Below, one piece after another: positions 33,982 through 45,418 of a stretch of DNA of 64,000 bases. The translations under genes and the position numbers were made by a program. The first letter of the stretch is position 1. Each line of letters begins with the position of its first letter. Below the pieces are notes generated by a model that was given only the letters and a program-made list of their open reading frames with translations, was not told where the DNA came from and made no database searches. Source of the DNA: Exophiala sp. HKRS030 (lineage: Eukaryota > Ascomycota > Eurotiomycetes > Chaetothyriales > Herpotrichiellaceae); assembly GCA_023897205.1 (NCBI GenBank), contig JAHWDD010000007.1, positions 4,526,001 through 4,590,000 on the forward strand. The letters run 5' to 3'.

Positions 33982-36683
33982 GTTGAAGGGTTGGGATCTG
34001 AATTAATGGTTTGATGGATTGTTTGATTGATATTTTTATGTCAAAGAATGGAAGTATCTTGTCTGGCCGGCAGATTGTAATGGATGCTTTTCTGGTCGAG
34101 TTGTTTGGAAACGACTGTACAAAGGAGAAGATATTATTGTAGGAGAGGACTGAGATGAGAGGGCCGACAAGGAAAGAAAGTGAATGTTTGTATGTACTTA
34201 AGAAATTGTGGTTTGAAGTGAGTGTTGGTTTGTATGCATGACCAGGTGGTCGACCAGCCGCCGACATATAAGTAAATTGTCGAGTGGACTGGCGCGGTGG
34301 CCGCGGATAGGATGAAACCAGGATGTCGAGGTTTCTATCTTGGGCGTACCATCAGATGGAATCGAGTGCGAGGGCGAAGGATTGGTCGGGTAGTGAGTTG
34401 AGTGGATCTGTGTGGATGCAAAAGACTGGAGGGCAAGGGTAGGACGAGGACGACGAGCGTCGACGACAGCGGCAAAGGGAGATTTACCCTCGACCTGCCC
34501 GTGCCTGCCTTTGCTACCCAGGCGTGCCTGCCTTGACTGTACAATACAAAATTAAAGTTGATTAGCGGCTGACAAGGGACAGGCCGCGGCCGTCAGCAGG
34601 ATTTATGCAGGGGTGTGATTGGGTTAGAGGTCGATAGTGGGTCCGCTATTTCTGTTTTGCTAAGGGCGGCTCCTTGCTTGGACGTTTCTTTATTTGGCCT
34701 GGGCCAAGCCCACAGTTTCTACTCCGTACATTCTGTACGGGCACAGTAGGACACCTAAGAGTTTGCTCTAGGCTACATGGGTAGGGCACCTTGGGCGGGC
34801 GGGGCAAGGGCTTCTGGCTTTTAGGTGGCTCTAGGCTCGGCGGGTGGCTGCTTAGCGGGCATTGCTCTTCCCGTGCCACCCTATCGCCTTGCCCAAATCC
34901 TCATCAGAGTTTGTCGTCGTTGTTTCATAGCCGCCCAACAGCCACTAATATTGGATTCTATCGACATGACGTGCATACAGCATCTCGAAAAAGAACATAG
35001 TCGTTTCATCAATTGTCGACAAGCTTGTTTTGCCGGTGGTGTGGTGGCCAGAGCCTCTTCCCTAGCGCTTAACTCGTGCATGGGACAGTATCTGACTGAC
35101 TCTACTATTGATACAGAGTGCTTTTCTTCCACTCTTCTTAGGCGCCGCTGATTGATGAAGGCACGTGTGCTTTTCTGATTCCTTGCAAGACGTGGACATC
35201 GTCCTTTTCATCATCCTACACCGCCAGGCTAAGATGAAAGGGGCCATATTTGCTCAACGCCGTCTTGAAAACTACCCTTCTCCGGATGCCTTTCTCTGTT
35301 TCATCCTCCTTCAGGAAGCCCGGAGTGAAAAGGTAATGACGACCTAACAGACGCCTAGCATCACAAGAGCTGCCAAGATGCTCAACATAGAGCCTTATGA
35401 TCTTGGAAAAGATCCCTCGTCAGCCGGAGTTTGTCGTGACCCGTTAGTCGCTTGGTAAGATGAGTCGACTCAGACACAGCCCGACCATTCCTATTGGGGA
35501 GAGGGGTTTGGTACCTCAAGGCCCGAAGCCTCACTCCTTACAAATTGCCTAAGATAGCCTAACGATGCCCTAATCCACAAGTCTGTAGGGCCCCTTAGCC
35601 TAGCAGTACCTAACCTGGTATGCGGCAAAAGAGGTACTGTACTGTAAGCAGCGTGGCAGCTCTCCGAGTCATTACTGCCAGACCTAACCCTGGGAAGGAA
35701 CCAACCACTACTGATTGCGTGTTCTTCAGTGCCTTCCGCTTGTCTGGCGATATCATGTGACTGCGCTTCCTTTCCACATTCTTCCAAATGTCACTCTGTC
35801 GCTTACCACTGCGGCCGCCGCACCCTCCACCGACAATCTCCTTTCGGACCCTGTCTATAATAAAATGCTAACCACGGTGCTCCGGCGCTATTCTGAATTG
35901 TATACTCTGTGACTCTGTATGAACACTGAGGTAAGTTCCCCAGATGCCCCAAGCTCAACTTTGGCAAAGCATTCAGAGTTCAGGCCTTCTGTTTTTCGAA
36001 ACCTTAGCCCACCACGCCGTCTTTTAGCTCCCTTCGTCCCGCAGCCCGCAAGGTTGGCCTGAGAGAAGCATTCCGCATTCTTGCCTTGTCCAAAGTGTCT
36101 TCTCGACTCATGGTCTGGAATCTGGCGGCCGGTGGTGGTGTTGGTCAGAAACCTGGCAGCCGGCTATTTCTCCAGGCCGAGCATGGACATACGTCGGGTA
36201 GCTAGCTTCGTCAACGCCCGCACGCGACCGCTATTCAACATGAAACACTCGAGGCAAAAATATGAAACAACCGAGTCTACGAACTTGTGTTCCTTTGTCT
36301 TTTCGACGAACTCCATCTCTCCCGTCCCTGTATGCAAACAGTTCCGATCTAGATCCACGTCGCCCACCAAATCACCCACTGCTCCTCAGTCCTCCATCCT
36401 CCGTATTCAAGGTCGAACAAGCGAGCAACATGAAACAGCCGACCTAGACACTTTTCAGTGCGGCATACGAGGTTGTCGAATACTCTACTATGGCACCCCT
36501 GGTCACATGCAGGTATGGACATACCTCACAAGGCTCGATGTGCGATATTGTGATCACGTAGGAGTGGGTGAATCAACATGAAACAGCCGACTTGAACTTA
36601 TTCAATTCCTTCTATACAAGGCCACCTGCCCCTGACTCTAAACAGCCTATCTATCGTACATGTACATGTGAATCCACAGGGCT
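33982..36683. other. Intergenic stretch (2.7 kb)
   Basis: Begins with the DUF3455 promoter and ends at the 3' end of the CASP gene. The longest frame (36081-36581, plus) opens with TTG and has no recognisable domain. It contains a TACTCCGTAC palindrome at 34720-34729 and an 18-base motif present twice (36426-36443 and 36574-36591). Confidence 0.5.
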
Positions 36684-39006
36684 CTAGCCAAAGTCTTCTT
36701 CATGCCATTCAGGAGACTTGAGTCCAGCGCCGCCACCAACCACCGCAGCGACAGATTCCCCTACGAGATGAGGAGCATTCCGCTCCACATCTATCGATCC
36801 CATCCAGTACAGCATGAGAAACACCAAAATATGCAGAGCTAAACAATAGCCTGCAAACAAGTTTCTGGATGTACGGGTTGCAAGGACGATCCTGGTCAAA
36901 GAGAAAATGATCCTTTCTGGTAGACTCATACGCTTGAATGCTCGTGTCGTTTCTCGGCCCCTGAATGCAGCGAACGGCGAAATGTTAGCCTCGTATTGTG
37001 ACTTCCATCGGTCGCTGGTGCTGTCTTCATCCATTGCCATCACTGATGTGTGTCCAGTTCCTCGTGAATACGACGATGCCGAGGACGTGGTGGGTCCACG
37101 GCTGTATGCTGAAACATATCGGGATTTTTCGTATAGGTTGAGATTGTCTTTCTGCAACGAGGCAACCTCCTGTCGCAGAGATGTCACCGTGGCGTAGGTC
37201 TTGGACAACTCTTCTTCCAGCTGCTGATTTTTCTGCTTGAACCTGTCCCGTTGTGCTTGGATCATCGGAAGGATCCCAGATCCACCACCGACAGGCTCTC
37301 CAGCCCGCAATGACTCCAAAGTGTTGCTACGAGCCTGTGTGTCATAACCCGAGATGATGGATGATGTAGGTGATCCTCGCCCACGGCGTAATGATCCTGT
37401 CGGGTGTCGGGAGACGTACGTGCCGGCCACTGACATTCCAGACGATGGCAAGACGTTCGATGCTTCCTCTTGTAACCGCAGTAAATCATTCTCCAAAGTC
37501 GAGGACAGTTTCTGGGACTTTTCCAGCTCCGCATTCGTCCGGGACGCCTCCTCCTGTAGATCTTCGAGCTGTTGCTGAAGGTCCTGGTGCGACACCCGTA
37601 AGAGAGTGAGCTCATTGCTGAGTTTCTTGTTTCGGGCCAACAAGAGCTGCTCCAGCGATTGTTTCGAGCCTGACTCCGCCGATCCATTGGCACTGGTGGT
37701 ATTGTTGCCGACTTCATCCCCGTCTTCGTCGTCCCCTATCGATAACTCGATGGATCTCAGCGTATCGAGCTCGCGCTTGAGATCGTCGTAGTCTGACCAT
37801 TTGCGCACCTTTGCTCTCAACTCTTCATTCTCGCCCGTGAGCTGTGCCCGTTGTCTTTCCGTCTGACGGAGCTTGTTATCTGCATTCCGCTTTTCCGTAT
37901 CACGTTCGAACCGTGCGGATTCAATCTTCCTCAATAATGACGAGTTCTCTGATTGCAGTCTTAAGAACGCCGGATCGTCTTCGATGTCGTGGTTGCTTGA
38001 TGACTGAGACGTTGCTCGGGCGAGATCTACACGGAGCTGCTCGTTTCTGGCCTCGAGCTCCGCCATGCGTGCACTCGTCCTCTCCAGCTCCAAAGTCATC
38101 ATCTCCAGCTCCGCAGTGGCAGCCTTGGACGAGGCCAGCTCAGCAGACCCATCCTGCAACCGTTGCGACACCTCGTAGCTTGCCTTCAACTCCTTCAGCA
38201 GTCGGTCTTGGTTCTCCACTTTCTCTTCTAGAGCCTGCTCTTTGGCGGTCCAATTGCTTTGCTTTTCTTCGAGGACCTTGTCCCATTTGGCCTCGATTTC
38301 TTGTACACGAGTGCCTGTTCCAGCTTCTGCTTCCCGTCGTGCTTTGCTTTCATCTTGTAATCTCTTCTCCGTCTCCTCCAGCTGCGTACTCAGTTTATTG
38401 ACTCGAGCTAAGAGTTGTTGGTTCTCCGTCGTCAATCGAGGCACGGTGTCTTCGGCGGCGACCAATGAATCGACTGAGGCTTCGAGAAGGGGAAACGGAT
38501 CCGGTGCATCAGAGAGTGATTGGTAGACTTGAAGAAATGCAGACGAGGAGGTCTTGCCGTGCGTGGTGATAAGGTCAATAAATGTTTGGTAGGCTGAGGC
38601 AGAGTTTAGCTGGCTTGTAATAGATTCCTATCAGAGGGGTACAAACATTTCAGTAGAGTCTTGTATTCCGTGAGTTTGGCAGCGTCCTCGAGTTTGCGGA
38701 AATCTTTGGTCTTCTGCGCCAACTCCTTGCGTTCAAGCAGTGCATCTCTCTGTTGAGAAACTAGATCTGACGCAGTCGAGTCCAACTTGGGCATCAAAGC
38801 ACTCAGATCGATGTCTGATGCATTCGTTAGCGTGGATCCTCACATATCATCCTCTCCGGTGAAAACGTACTGCGCCATGCGGAAATCGCTCTTTGGAATT
38901 TGTTCTCGCCCTCGCCTGGTGATCTGTCCTTGATTGTAGAAACATCATGAGATTCTTGGTCCGCCGCCCCTTGGGCGTTGGCCTCGGAGAGAACCAACGC
39001 ATCCAT
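36684..39006 (-). CDS. Golgi coiled-coil protein CASP (Coy1 homologue)
   Basis: Three exons on the minus strand: 39006-38871, 38814-38647 and 38593-36684 (2214 bases, 737 aa). It begins MDALVLSEANAQGAADQE and carries the conserved N-terminal block FQRAISAWRNIDLSALMPKL, then QQRDALLERKELAQKTKDF. Most of the protein is coiled coil rich in Glu, Gln, Leu and Arg. The C-terminal CASP domain has MIQAQRDRFKQKNQQLEEEL and SRYVSAYSR, then a tail anchor (LFAGYCLALHILVFLMLYWMGS). CASP proteins are tail-anchored Golgi tethers that bind golgins and SNAREs in retrograde traffic. Length and order match the family and the frame is intact. Confidence 0.94.
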
Positions 39007-39465
39007 CGGAGCAAGAAATTTTTGGGCGGAGGTTTGTGTGACGCGTCAAAGGCCAGAGTCCATCCGGCTTATCAGAATTGATGTCAATGTGTTCATGGTG
39101 TTGACATTTCGATGGGGCCTTTCCCCAGAAATCCCTACGGCGGATCATCGTGTTGATGCCGCGATTCTATTGCCCTGGACTTTGGAAAATGAAACACCCA
39201 CGCGGACACCCACCAGATTCACCACACCACACCTTTCATATATGATCACTTCAAGAAAGGGAGCCAAAGGACACGGAGCTTCGTGGCTTGTCCCGCGAAA
39301 AGATCAAGATACCGCTGTTCGGATCTCTTGTCAACCTCATCATACCCATGGTAGGTGCATGAGAACATGCAGACCTTGGATGTAACTCTCCAGTCAACGA
39401 TGCCAGACCGGCGGGTACTTCTGTGAGATATCGAAGTGCTCACATGAAGAAGGCGTGCCGTGTAA
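39007..39465. other. CASP promoter region
   Basis: About 460 bases between the CASP start and the zinc-finger remnant, with a possible divergent promoter. No exon that would extend the remnant could be identified. Confidence 0.4.
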
Positions 39466-39912
39466 AAGAACCTTGTCACGGCGATCGAAGGTCTGCCTCA
39501 TTATCTACGAGAAGCCATCTTAGCATGTGTGCAGGATATTGCGCAATGCCTGGTAGCATGGCAGCTATTGGAGCTGTTTCCAGAGGAAGCTGTCATAATC
39601 AGCGATTGTGAAGCAGTCTTCAACGAGATAGGAAACCTCGATGTCCAAGTGAAGAGCCGTGATACACGCATCCACTTCAGGCTCATTGCCTACGCTGAAA
39701 ATGTGACAACTTCTGATGGATTCCCTTTCACCGGTCAAGGTAGGAGTGTTGGTTGCCAGGAGTTTGGGGAACATTACGACAGCCTCCTTTACCACTGTGA
39801 TATCTGTGGTGGAGCGGAGTACGAAATAGGTCACGAGTGTTTTGAAAAGGGAGTCCATTTCCTTGATAACGACCATTATTTTCAAGAGCAAACAGCAACA
39901 CTCACATTTTAG
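39466..39912 (+). pseudogene. C-terminal remnant with ZZ-like zinc finger
   Basis: An open frame of about 148 codons with no in-frame ATG near its start, bounded upstream by TAA at 39463. Translation reads LVTAIEGLPHYLREAILACV and AWQLLELFPEEAVIISDCEA, then GFPFTGQGRSVGCQEFG and a cysteine/histidine segment YHCDICGGAEYEIGHECFEK, GVHFLDNDHYF. This resembles the ZZ-type finger tails (CDxC..C..H..DH) at the ends of some large fungal HET- or NACHT-associated proteins. No upstream exons were found within reach, so it is probably the 3' end of a decayed or truncated gene. An intact short gene with an unseen first exon cannot be excluded. Confidence 0.5.
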
Positions 39913-40341
39913 ATATCATTTTCAAGCGTAGGAAGCTCAAGAGCCAGTGAGGCAATTAATGTGTAAAGCTTTGCTTACTTTCGCATTTGCTTGGGAGTTA
40001 CTTCTTTGCTGCTCAAGCATCAAACAGCATGACCCTATGGAGACTTCTACCTGGCGATTTCGGCTTTCCGAGAGAGCTGAAAGCCTGGTATAGGAATTGT
40101 AAGTGTACTTACCATGCAGTCGGGAATCACTCCGCTTACTTACAACGTGTGGAAATTGTATAGTCAGAGACTTGACGTGTCGCAAGCTCGGTTTCATACT
40201 GGTTGTCGAGCAAATTGAAATATCTCCAAACTCAAGGTGAGCCTACAGGCTAAATCATCGATATAAACCATGACGAAACACGTTCAGCAACATTGATGAG
40301 GGCTCGAGTGGAGGGCATGCAATAGTCCAGACGTCCTATCT
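39913..40341. other. Intergenic spacer
   Basis: Lies between the zinc-finger remnant (plus) and the 3' end of the hydrolase gene (minus). Nothing was recognised. Confidence 0.5.
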
Positions 40342-41324
40342 TTATTGTTTAAGCAACAATAGGGCCTCCCTCATAGCCTTAGCAAAGCTGGACGGATCAA
40401 ACAAATAAACTAAATGCCCACCCGGCCACACAAGATGACGGCACTGCAGGATCTCAGCTTGAGCATGCGTCGTCCTCGCATAGGGAGCATCTTCACTAGC
40501 TTTGCCAGCAACACACGCAACTGAACGCGGAGTCAAGCCCTTGAACTGACCATCGTGCAAAGACGCCCGCAGTTCGAATAGATTCGGCGTGTATATGCTG
40601 GCTGTTAGAAATTCATGTTCGAACCAGAATAAGGTGCTCGGGGTCAAAGGCGGCGAACCCTCAGGCACAGGGGAACCATCCCCACCACTATCACCACCAC
40701 GGCCACCAACAATGCTGTTGCCATCTGGGCCATCATCGCCCTTCGCATCCCACCCTTTGGTCATGGACAAGAATTTCCCAAACGCCTCGACCGGCAACCC
40801 CCTCTTGAAAATCGCGTGCACATCAAAGATAAAATCCAACATGTCAGCAGCCTGCTTTCGCGGCAACAACTCAAACGTCGGCGCTTCATGGACGATCAAC
40901 GTCTCGATCAACTCCGGAAACTGAACCGCAAACTGCAACGCAATAACACCGCCCTGCGACGTACCAAAGACCGAAGCCCGCTCAAAGCCGAAATGCTTGA
41001 TGATGGCAGCGATATCACGCGCCGCTTGTGCGGGGTTGAAATACGTCGTGATCGGCTCGCCTGAGTGCGTGATGCTGGACAGGCCGTGGCCGCGTCTGTC
41101 GAATGTGGCAACTGTATACTCTGTGGCGGCGTCGGCGTTGGCATTGGTCCCGGCAGGGTCTGAACTTGCAATAAGGGGAGAGATGCATGGAACGCATCAC
41201 CATGCCCGCCGCCGCCTGGAATCAGAACCACGAGCCGTGGACCCTTGCCGAACGACGACACGTGCAGCACGCAGTCTTCGGTGGCGACAGTTGTCTTGAT
41301 GAGCTCCGTCGACGCGGACGCCAT
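40342..41324 (-). CDS. Alpha/beta hydrolase (one frameshift)
   Basis: Starts MASASTELIKTTVATEDCVL at 41324. The oxyanion strand LVVLIPGGGGHGDAFHASLP is followed by VATFDRRGHGLSS, a signature of the alpha/beta hydrolase fold. The nucleophile elbow is SVFGTSQGGVIALQFAVQFP (serine in G-T-S-Q-G). A late histidine is in VWPGGHLVYLFDPS. A Gly/Asp-rich insertion (GGRGGDSGGDGSP) sits in the cap region. The first frame runs off after LPLLQ. One extra base in the G run 41175-41178 gives LPLIASSDPAGTN and a total of 984 bases (327 aa). No signal peptide is seen, so it is probably cytosolic. The substrate is unknown; relatives are esterases or epoxide hydrolase-like enzymes. Confidence 0.9.
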
Positions 41325-41815
41325 GGTTGCGAGAGTCGTGGTTGCTGGTCAACGAGTGGTGGCCTGGAAAATGCCTAGGTGGATTTGTGCCGTGCGAGGC
41401 TGGATCGCGCAAGGGCGTCAGAAGGAGGGGATTTGGGAAGTGCTAGACAACGAGAATCGTTGGAGGTTCACGAGAGTAAATAATAAAGTTGTCAATTGAT
41501 ATGGTTACTTAGCTTTTAACAGGCAATCTCAGGCCGGAATCTTAATTCCCTTAAATATCCAACAAACATATGCCTCAGCGAACGGTCGACGTACTGATAT
41601 ACCTCAAAAGAGGGCGGAGGTGAGCCTCTTTGGCCCGACCCGAGCTGATCCAGTACTGAGTAGCCGACCCGGTATATACTTATGTACAAAGTCAACCCCT
41701 CCCCATCCCCATCCCCTGTCCACAGACAAGGGCGGAATCAGATTGGGTTATTTCATGTCTAGCTTATAGTTGATTCCTGATTTCGTATGCCTGTGGGACA
41801 TGATCGATTGCCTGA

Positions 41816-41848
41816 TGCCTGGCAAGCTGCCTGGCAAGCTGCCTGGCT
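41816..41848. repeat. GCCTGGCAAGCT tandem repeat
   Basis: Nearly three copies of a 12-base unit, GCCTGGCAAGCT. Confidence 0.85.
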
Positions 41849-41946
41849 AGGCCGATGACGAATGACGAGTTGTGACCCACCGACGACTGCTCCTCTTTGA
41901 GAGAGAGGTACGCCTGACGCTTGACGCAGCAAGTAAGCAAGCAATG

Positions 41947-41970
41947 TAGATAGATAGGTAGGTAGGTAGG
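41947..41970. repeat. TAGA/TAGG tetranucleotide repeat
   Basis: Short tract of TAGA then TAGG units in an intergenic region. Confidence 0.8.
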
Positions 41971-42210
41971 GTGCCTGGAAGATCACCGTTCGTCACCCTC
42001 TGGTCCTGCTAATGTACCAAACGTGCCCTACTCGCACAGTGGGTCACTTACAGACCACCTACATGTCCTAAGTAACTAGGTATCTGCCTACCTAACTACC
42101 TACATTGCCTAAATAGTTTGGTAGGTAACGTCCGGCGTGGATGCGAAAGTTGGGCATTGGGGGTTTGACTTCGACTCATAGTCATAGTCGAGTAACTTGG
42201 AATTTACAAA

Positions 42211-42240
42211 GAGGGGAGGGGAGGGGAGGGGAGGGGGAGG
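42211..42240. repeat. GGGGA tandem repeat, possible G-quadruplex
   Basis: Five to six G4-5A units in a row on the plus strand. Four or more G-runs closely spaced could fold into a G-quadruplex. It lies downstream of the MFS gene. Confidence 0.8.
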
Positions 42241-42583
42241 TCGGTGATGATTGCCCATGTCCCAAGGACGAGAAGTGCGAAGCATTGATCATAACTCCCC
42301 GCAAGAGTGGTAGCAGAATGGGACGGAAGTCGGATCAGATGTCCCACATTGCCATTTGCGATTCTTCGGGACCGTCTTCGTGGGACGATGTTGGAATGGT
42401 ACGGTGACACTGACGAATGGGCCACGAGAGACATGGTCTGAGGATATGACCAACAGGTATGTCAGGAGGTTTTAAAGAAGCATATTATCCCCACAACGCC
42501 GCGCTTTCTAAATCCTGCCAAATGTCTATAGGTATATATACAATTTTTTATCATCAATCATATCGGAAAACCAAATCCGGCGT

Positions 42584-44356
42584 TCAGACTTTTTCATCAG
42601 TATTGGTTTTGTTCGTGTTCTTGTCCGCCAAGCTGTCGTTGGACATGGCTATATCCCTTTCCCGCTCGTCCTGCTCCGCCTTGTCCCTGGCCTTAATTTC
42701 TTTCAGTTGCTGGCAAAATCTGCTGTTTGCCCTAATACTGTCGCCATACCAGATGAACGCGAAGGGAATCGCCACCATGCCCAAGCTCAAGAATGCTAGC
42801 AGGCTGCAGACCCAAGCTATCCCAAGAGTGCCGAACATTCGAGATGATGCGAGAGGTAGGACAACGCCGAAAACGCTGCGACATGTGCTTGCTATCGATT
42901 GGGCGCTGGCAGCGAAAGTTTCGTATGCGTCGGTCAGATAGTTCAGCAAGGCCATGAAGATAAGCAAGAAGCCCATGCCAAAAGGTACGCCGGATAGGAC
43001 CGGCACGATCCAATGGGTATCAGCCCTAGCACTCCAGCCAACCCAGAACAATGCAATGACATAGAGCGGTCCGCCAATACAAGCCAGGGGTAGACGACTG
43101 TATTCTTCTTGTTGTGTCCACGGAGCATTTCGCTTCCGTGCTTTCGCCAGGTAAGAATCCCACCAGATCCAGACCGGGGCCGCGGCAACGGCACCGACAC
43201 CGATTGGAAGGAATGCAAGACCCGCAATTCCAGGTGACCACTTGTATACGGAATTGGGACCTTGGAAAATCCTAGGATACGCCTGGAAATAAAGGTAGAA
43301 AATTCCATATGCCAAAGCACAATACGCACACACGCACATGACGATGACTTCTTGGAAAAGCATGCGCCACGGCCTCGTCATGACGACGGTCATGATATGG
43401 CGGAAGCTTTGCTTCTCCAGTTCTGACTTTGCAATCCATTCCTGGTCGCCTGTGTCCTTGCGTATTTTCTCAGCTTTGCGACGAAGCAGAACTGGCGCAT
43501 ACGTCTCGGGCATGGCAAGAATCAAAGGAATGGTAACGACAGCAAATATGAAGCCGAACCAAAACACCCAGCGCCAGGTGGTATTCTGACTGATGAATCC
43601 TGACACCGGTGGAGCGATAATTGGTCCTGCAGTTGTTGCAACCATGAACCATGCCATACTGGAGCCTCTTTCCCTTGGATCATCATAAATGTCTGCATAC
43701 AAGCCTCCCACGATGCCAATTGGTCCTGATGCGCCCAATCCACAGACGAATCGAAAGAACAATAAGACGGGCCAAGACGGCGCCAGGGCACATGCCATTG
43801 TAAATATGGTGGCCAGCATGAAAAAACCCAGCATGACAGGCTTTCGCCCAAGATGTTCTGACAAGGGCGCTGCGATTGTTGGTCCGACACAGTAACCGGC
43901 AACAAAACAGGAAATTGGAAGTGGAAATTGAATAGACTCGGTGATATTGAATTGTTGAGTGATTGCTTGTATGGCGCCACTAGGCAAGGATGATTCGAGG
44001 GTGCTGTTGATAACCGTGACAATCCCAGCTACTATGATGTATATCCTTTTCTTCTTGGACCAGTTGTAAGGATTATCAAGATCTGTAGAACTGAAAACGA
44101 TCAACTTTTTGGGATCTCTCCTTTGGACTGGCACGTCTTCTTCAGACGACACGCTCGTTGAGGTGCCATTCTGAAAGCTATGGTTGGAATCGACAAATCT
44201 GGCAGTATTGTTGATTGGAACTAGATGTTTCGATAAGTTTTGGTGGTCTGGTAACGATATATGGGCAAGCTCACTAGCAATGGGCTGAGAAATTGCGGCG
44301 GGGGTGCTTAATGTATGGTGAAGGTCATTTTGGTCAATGTTTTCATCCAGACCCAT
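42584..44356 (-). CDS. MFS multidrug transporter (DHA1 type)
   Basis: Single exon, ATG at 44356 (MGLDENIDQNDLHHTLSTPA), 590 aa. A hydrophilic N-terminus of about 100 residues ends in DLDNPYNWSKKKR, the usual lead-in of fungal DHA1 transporters. Twelve hydrophobic helices follow. Family motifs include SEHLGRKPVMLG (motif A), LLFFRFVCGLGASGPIGIVG, and ERGSSMAWFMVATTAGPIIA with PPVSGFISQNTTWRW (motif C region). The C-terminal tail is Asp/Glu/Lys-rich. These proteins export drugs or secondary metabolites across the plasma membrane by proton antiport. Frame intact and no introns. CACGTG-core elements lie about 0.7-1.1 kb upstream. Confidence 0.95.
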   Translation of the reverse strand: MGLDENIDQNDLHHTLSTPAAISQPIASELAHISLPDHQNLSKHLVPINNTARFVDSNHSFQNGTSTSVSSEEDVPVQRRDPKKLIVFSSTDLDNPYNWSKKKRIYIIVAGIVTVINSTLESSLPSGAIQAITQQFNITESIQFPLPISCFVAGYCVGPTIAAPLSEHLGRKPVMLGFFMLATIFTMACALAPSWPVLLFFRFVCGLGASGPIGIVGGLYADIYDDPRERGSSMAWFMVATTAGPIIAPPVSGFISQNTTWRWVFWFGFIFAVVTIPLILAMPETYAPVLLRRKAEKIRKDTGDQEWIAKSELEKQSFRHIMTVVMTRPWRMLFQEVIVMCVCAYCALAYGIFYLYFQAYPRIFQGPNSVYKWSPGIAGLAFLPIGVGAVAAAPVWIWWDSYLAKARKRNAPWTQQEEYSRLPLACIGGPLYVIALFWVGWSARADTHWIVPVLSGVPFGMGFLLIFMALLNYLTDAYETFAASAQSIASTCRSVFGVVLPLASSRMFGTLGIAWVCSLLAFLSLGMVAIPFAFIWYGDSIRANSRFCQQLKEIKARDKAEQDERERDIAMSNDSLADKNTNKTNTDEKV

Positions 44357-45094
44357 AATGAAAACCACGCTTGATCAAATTGGCGATCTTGATCTGAACT
44401 CGGAGAGCGGGGTTAGAAGGAGAAAATGGAGAGACAATGCTGAAGTTGGAAACGAGCGAACAAGCAATCAGAATGTGTGGACGAAGGAGAGTGAGATGAA
44501 TAATGAAGAGATCGTGACATTAGAAGAGAAGAGCGTGGCGTGGCGTACATCCCACAAGTCGTGTAGGAACCTAGTTGAGCATTACTCAGGGTTTCAAATA
44601 CCAACCACTGTTCAAATGAAAAAAGAAGTAGAGATGGGTTTGGATAGTGGATGCCAAATCAAAAGTCCCCAACGAGAAATACATTACAGGGCCCTTAAAG
44701 GGACCGATTGATTAGCCAAGCTGTACGGAGTACGTGGAGTTTCTCGTTAATTAGTCGCAGTCACGGATATCGCGGCAGACGTTAAAAGGTTCATGGTTGC
44801 AGAAGGCGGAGCGGTGACGAGATAGACTGTGAGGTGGAGATTGGGAGTTGAAAATTGGAGTAGTCGTCGGGTAGGCCCCTTAGGGTTTGAGGATGTCGTG
44901 TTCATTTGTAAGTTGTACATAACTTAGACCCGTGTATTTTCGTATTCGAGAAGCGGCACAGAGGATTTGAGGTAGACGTGGAGTGCGTGGGTAGATTTTG
45001 ACGAGGGAGTTTGTGGGCATGGAAGATCTGCCGTTTGTCCGTTTTGGTCACGATGGATCAAGTTTTCCGGATTTGGAGAAGGAAGGCGATAAAT

Positions 45095-45418
45095 ATCACG
45101 TGATTATCGCTTAGAGCCTCGGCAGAAGGTCATGCACGTGATAATCCTGACTAAGCCGAGATTCGATCCCCGCACACAGGCCCAGGCGTAGGCAGCACAG
45201 GCAGATACACACAGGGAGTGCCTGTCGGGGTGCCTGTCGGACGTCCGACTTGTCGCAATAGCTGGCGGAGTACTTGTCGGAGTACTTGTCGGATTGCCTG
45301 TCGGAGTGCCTGTGAGAAAGTAGACGAGGAATGCAGTACTATGTTACGGGAAGCTTGCTCATTTCTCCTCCGTACTGTGACTTCCGTCTGTAACCTCCCC
45401 GCATGAGTCGGTCACGTG
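45095..45418. promoter_or_regulatory. Cluster of three CACGTG elements
   Basis: ATCACGTGAT (a perfect palindrome, 45095-45104), GCACGTGATA (core 45135-45140) and GTCACGTGCT (core 45413-45418) lie within 325 bases. CACGTG is bound by bHLH factors in fungi. A role in driving the MFS gene is inference. Confidence 0.35.
45213..45316. repeat. Imperfect minisatellite, GTGCCTGTCGGA units
   Basis: About six imperfect units alternating GTGCCTGTCGG and GTACTTGTCGGA. Confidence 0.8.

Larger units (their letters stand above)
41325..42583. other. Intergenic stretch with several short repeats
   Basis: About 1.26 kb between the hydrolase start and the 3' end of the MFS gene. It holds a GCCTGGCAAGCT repeat (41816-41848), a TAGG/TAGA tetranucleotide repeat (41947-41970) and a GGGGA repeat (42211-42240). 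No gene was seen. Confidence 0.5.

Noticed and set aside
36081..36581. 166-codon plus-strand frame
   Set aside because: Opens with TTG, has no recognisable domain and contains the repeated 18-base motif.
45160..45175. GATTCGATCCCC, a second tRNA-like string
   Set aside because: No matching stems or A box upstream.
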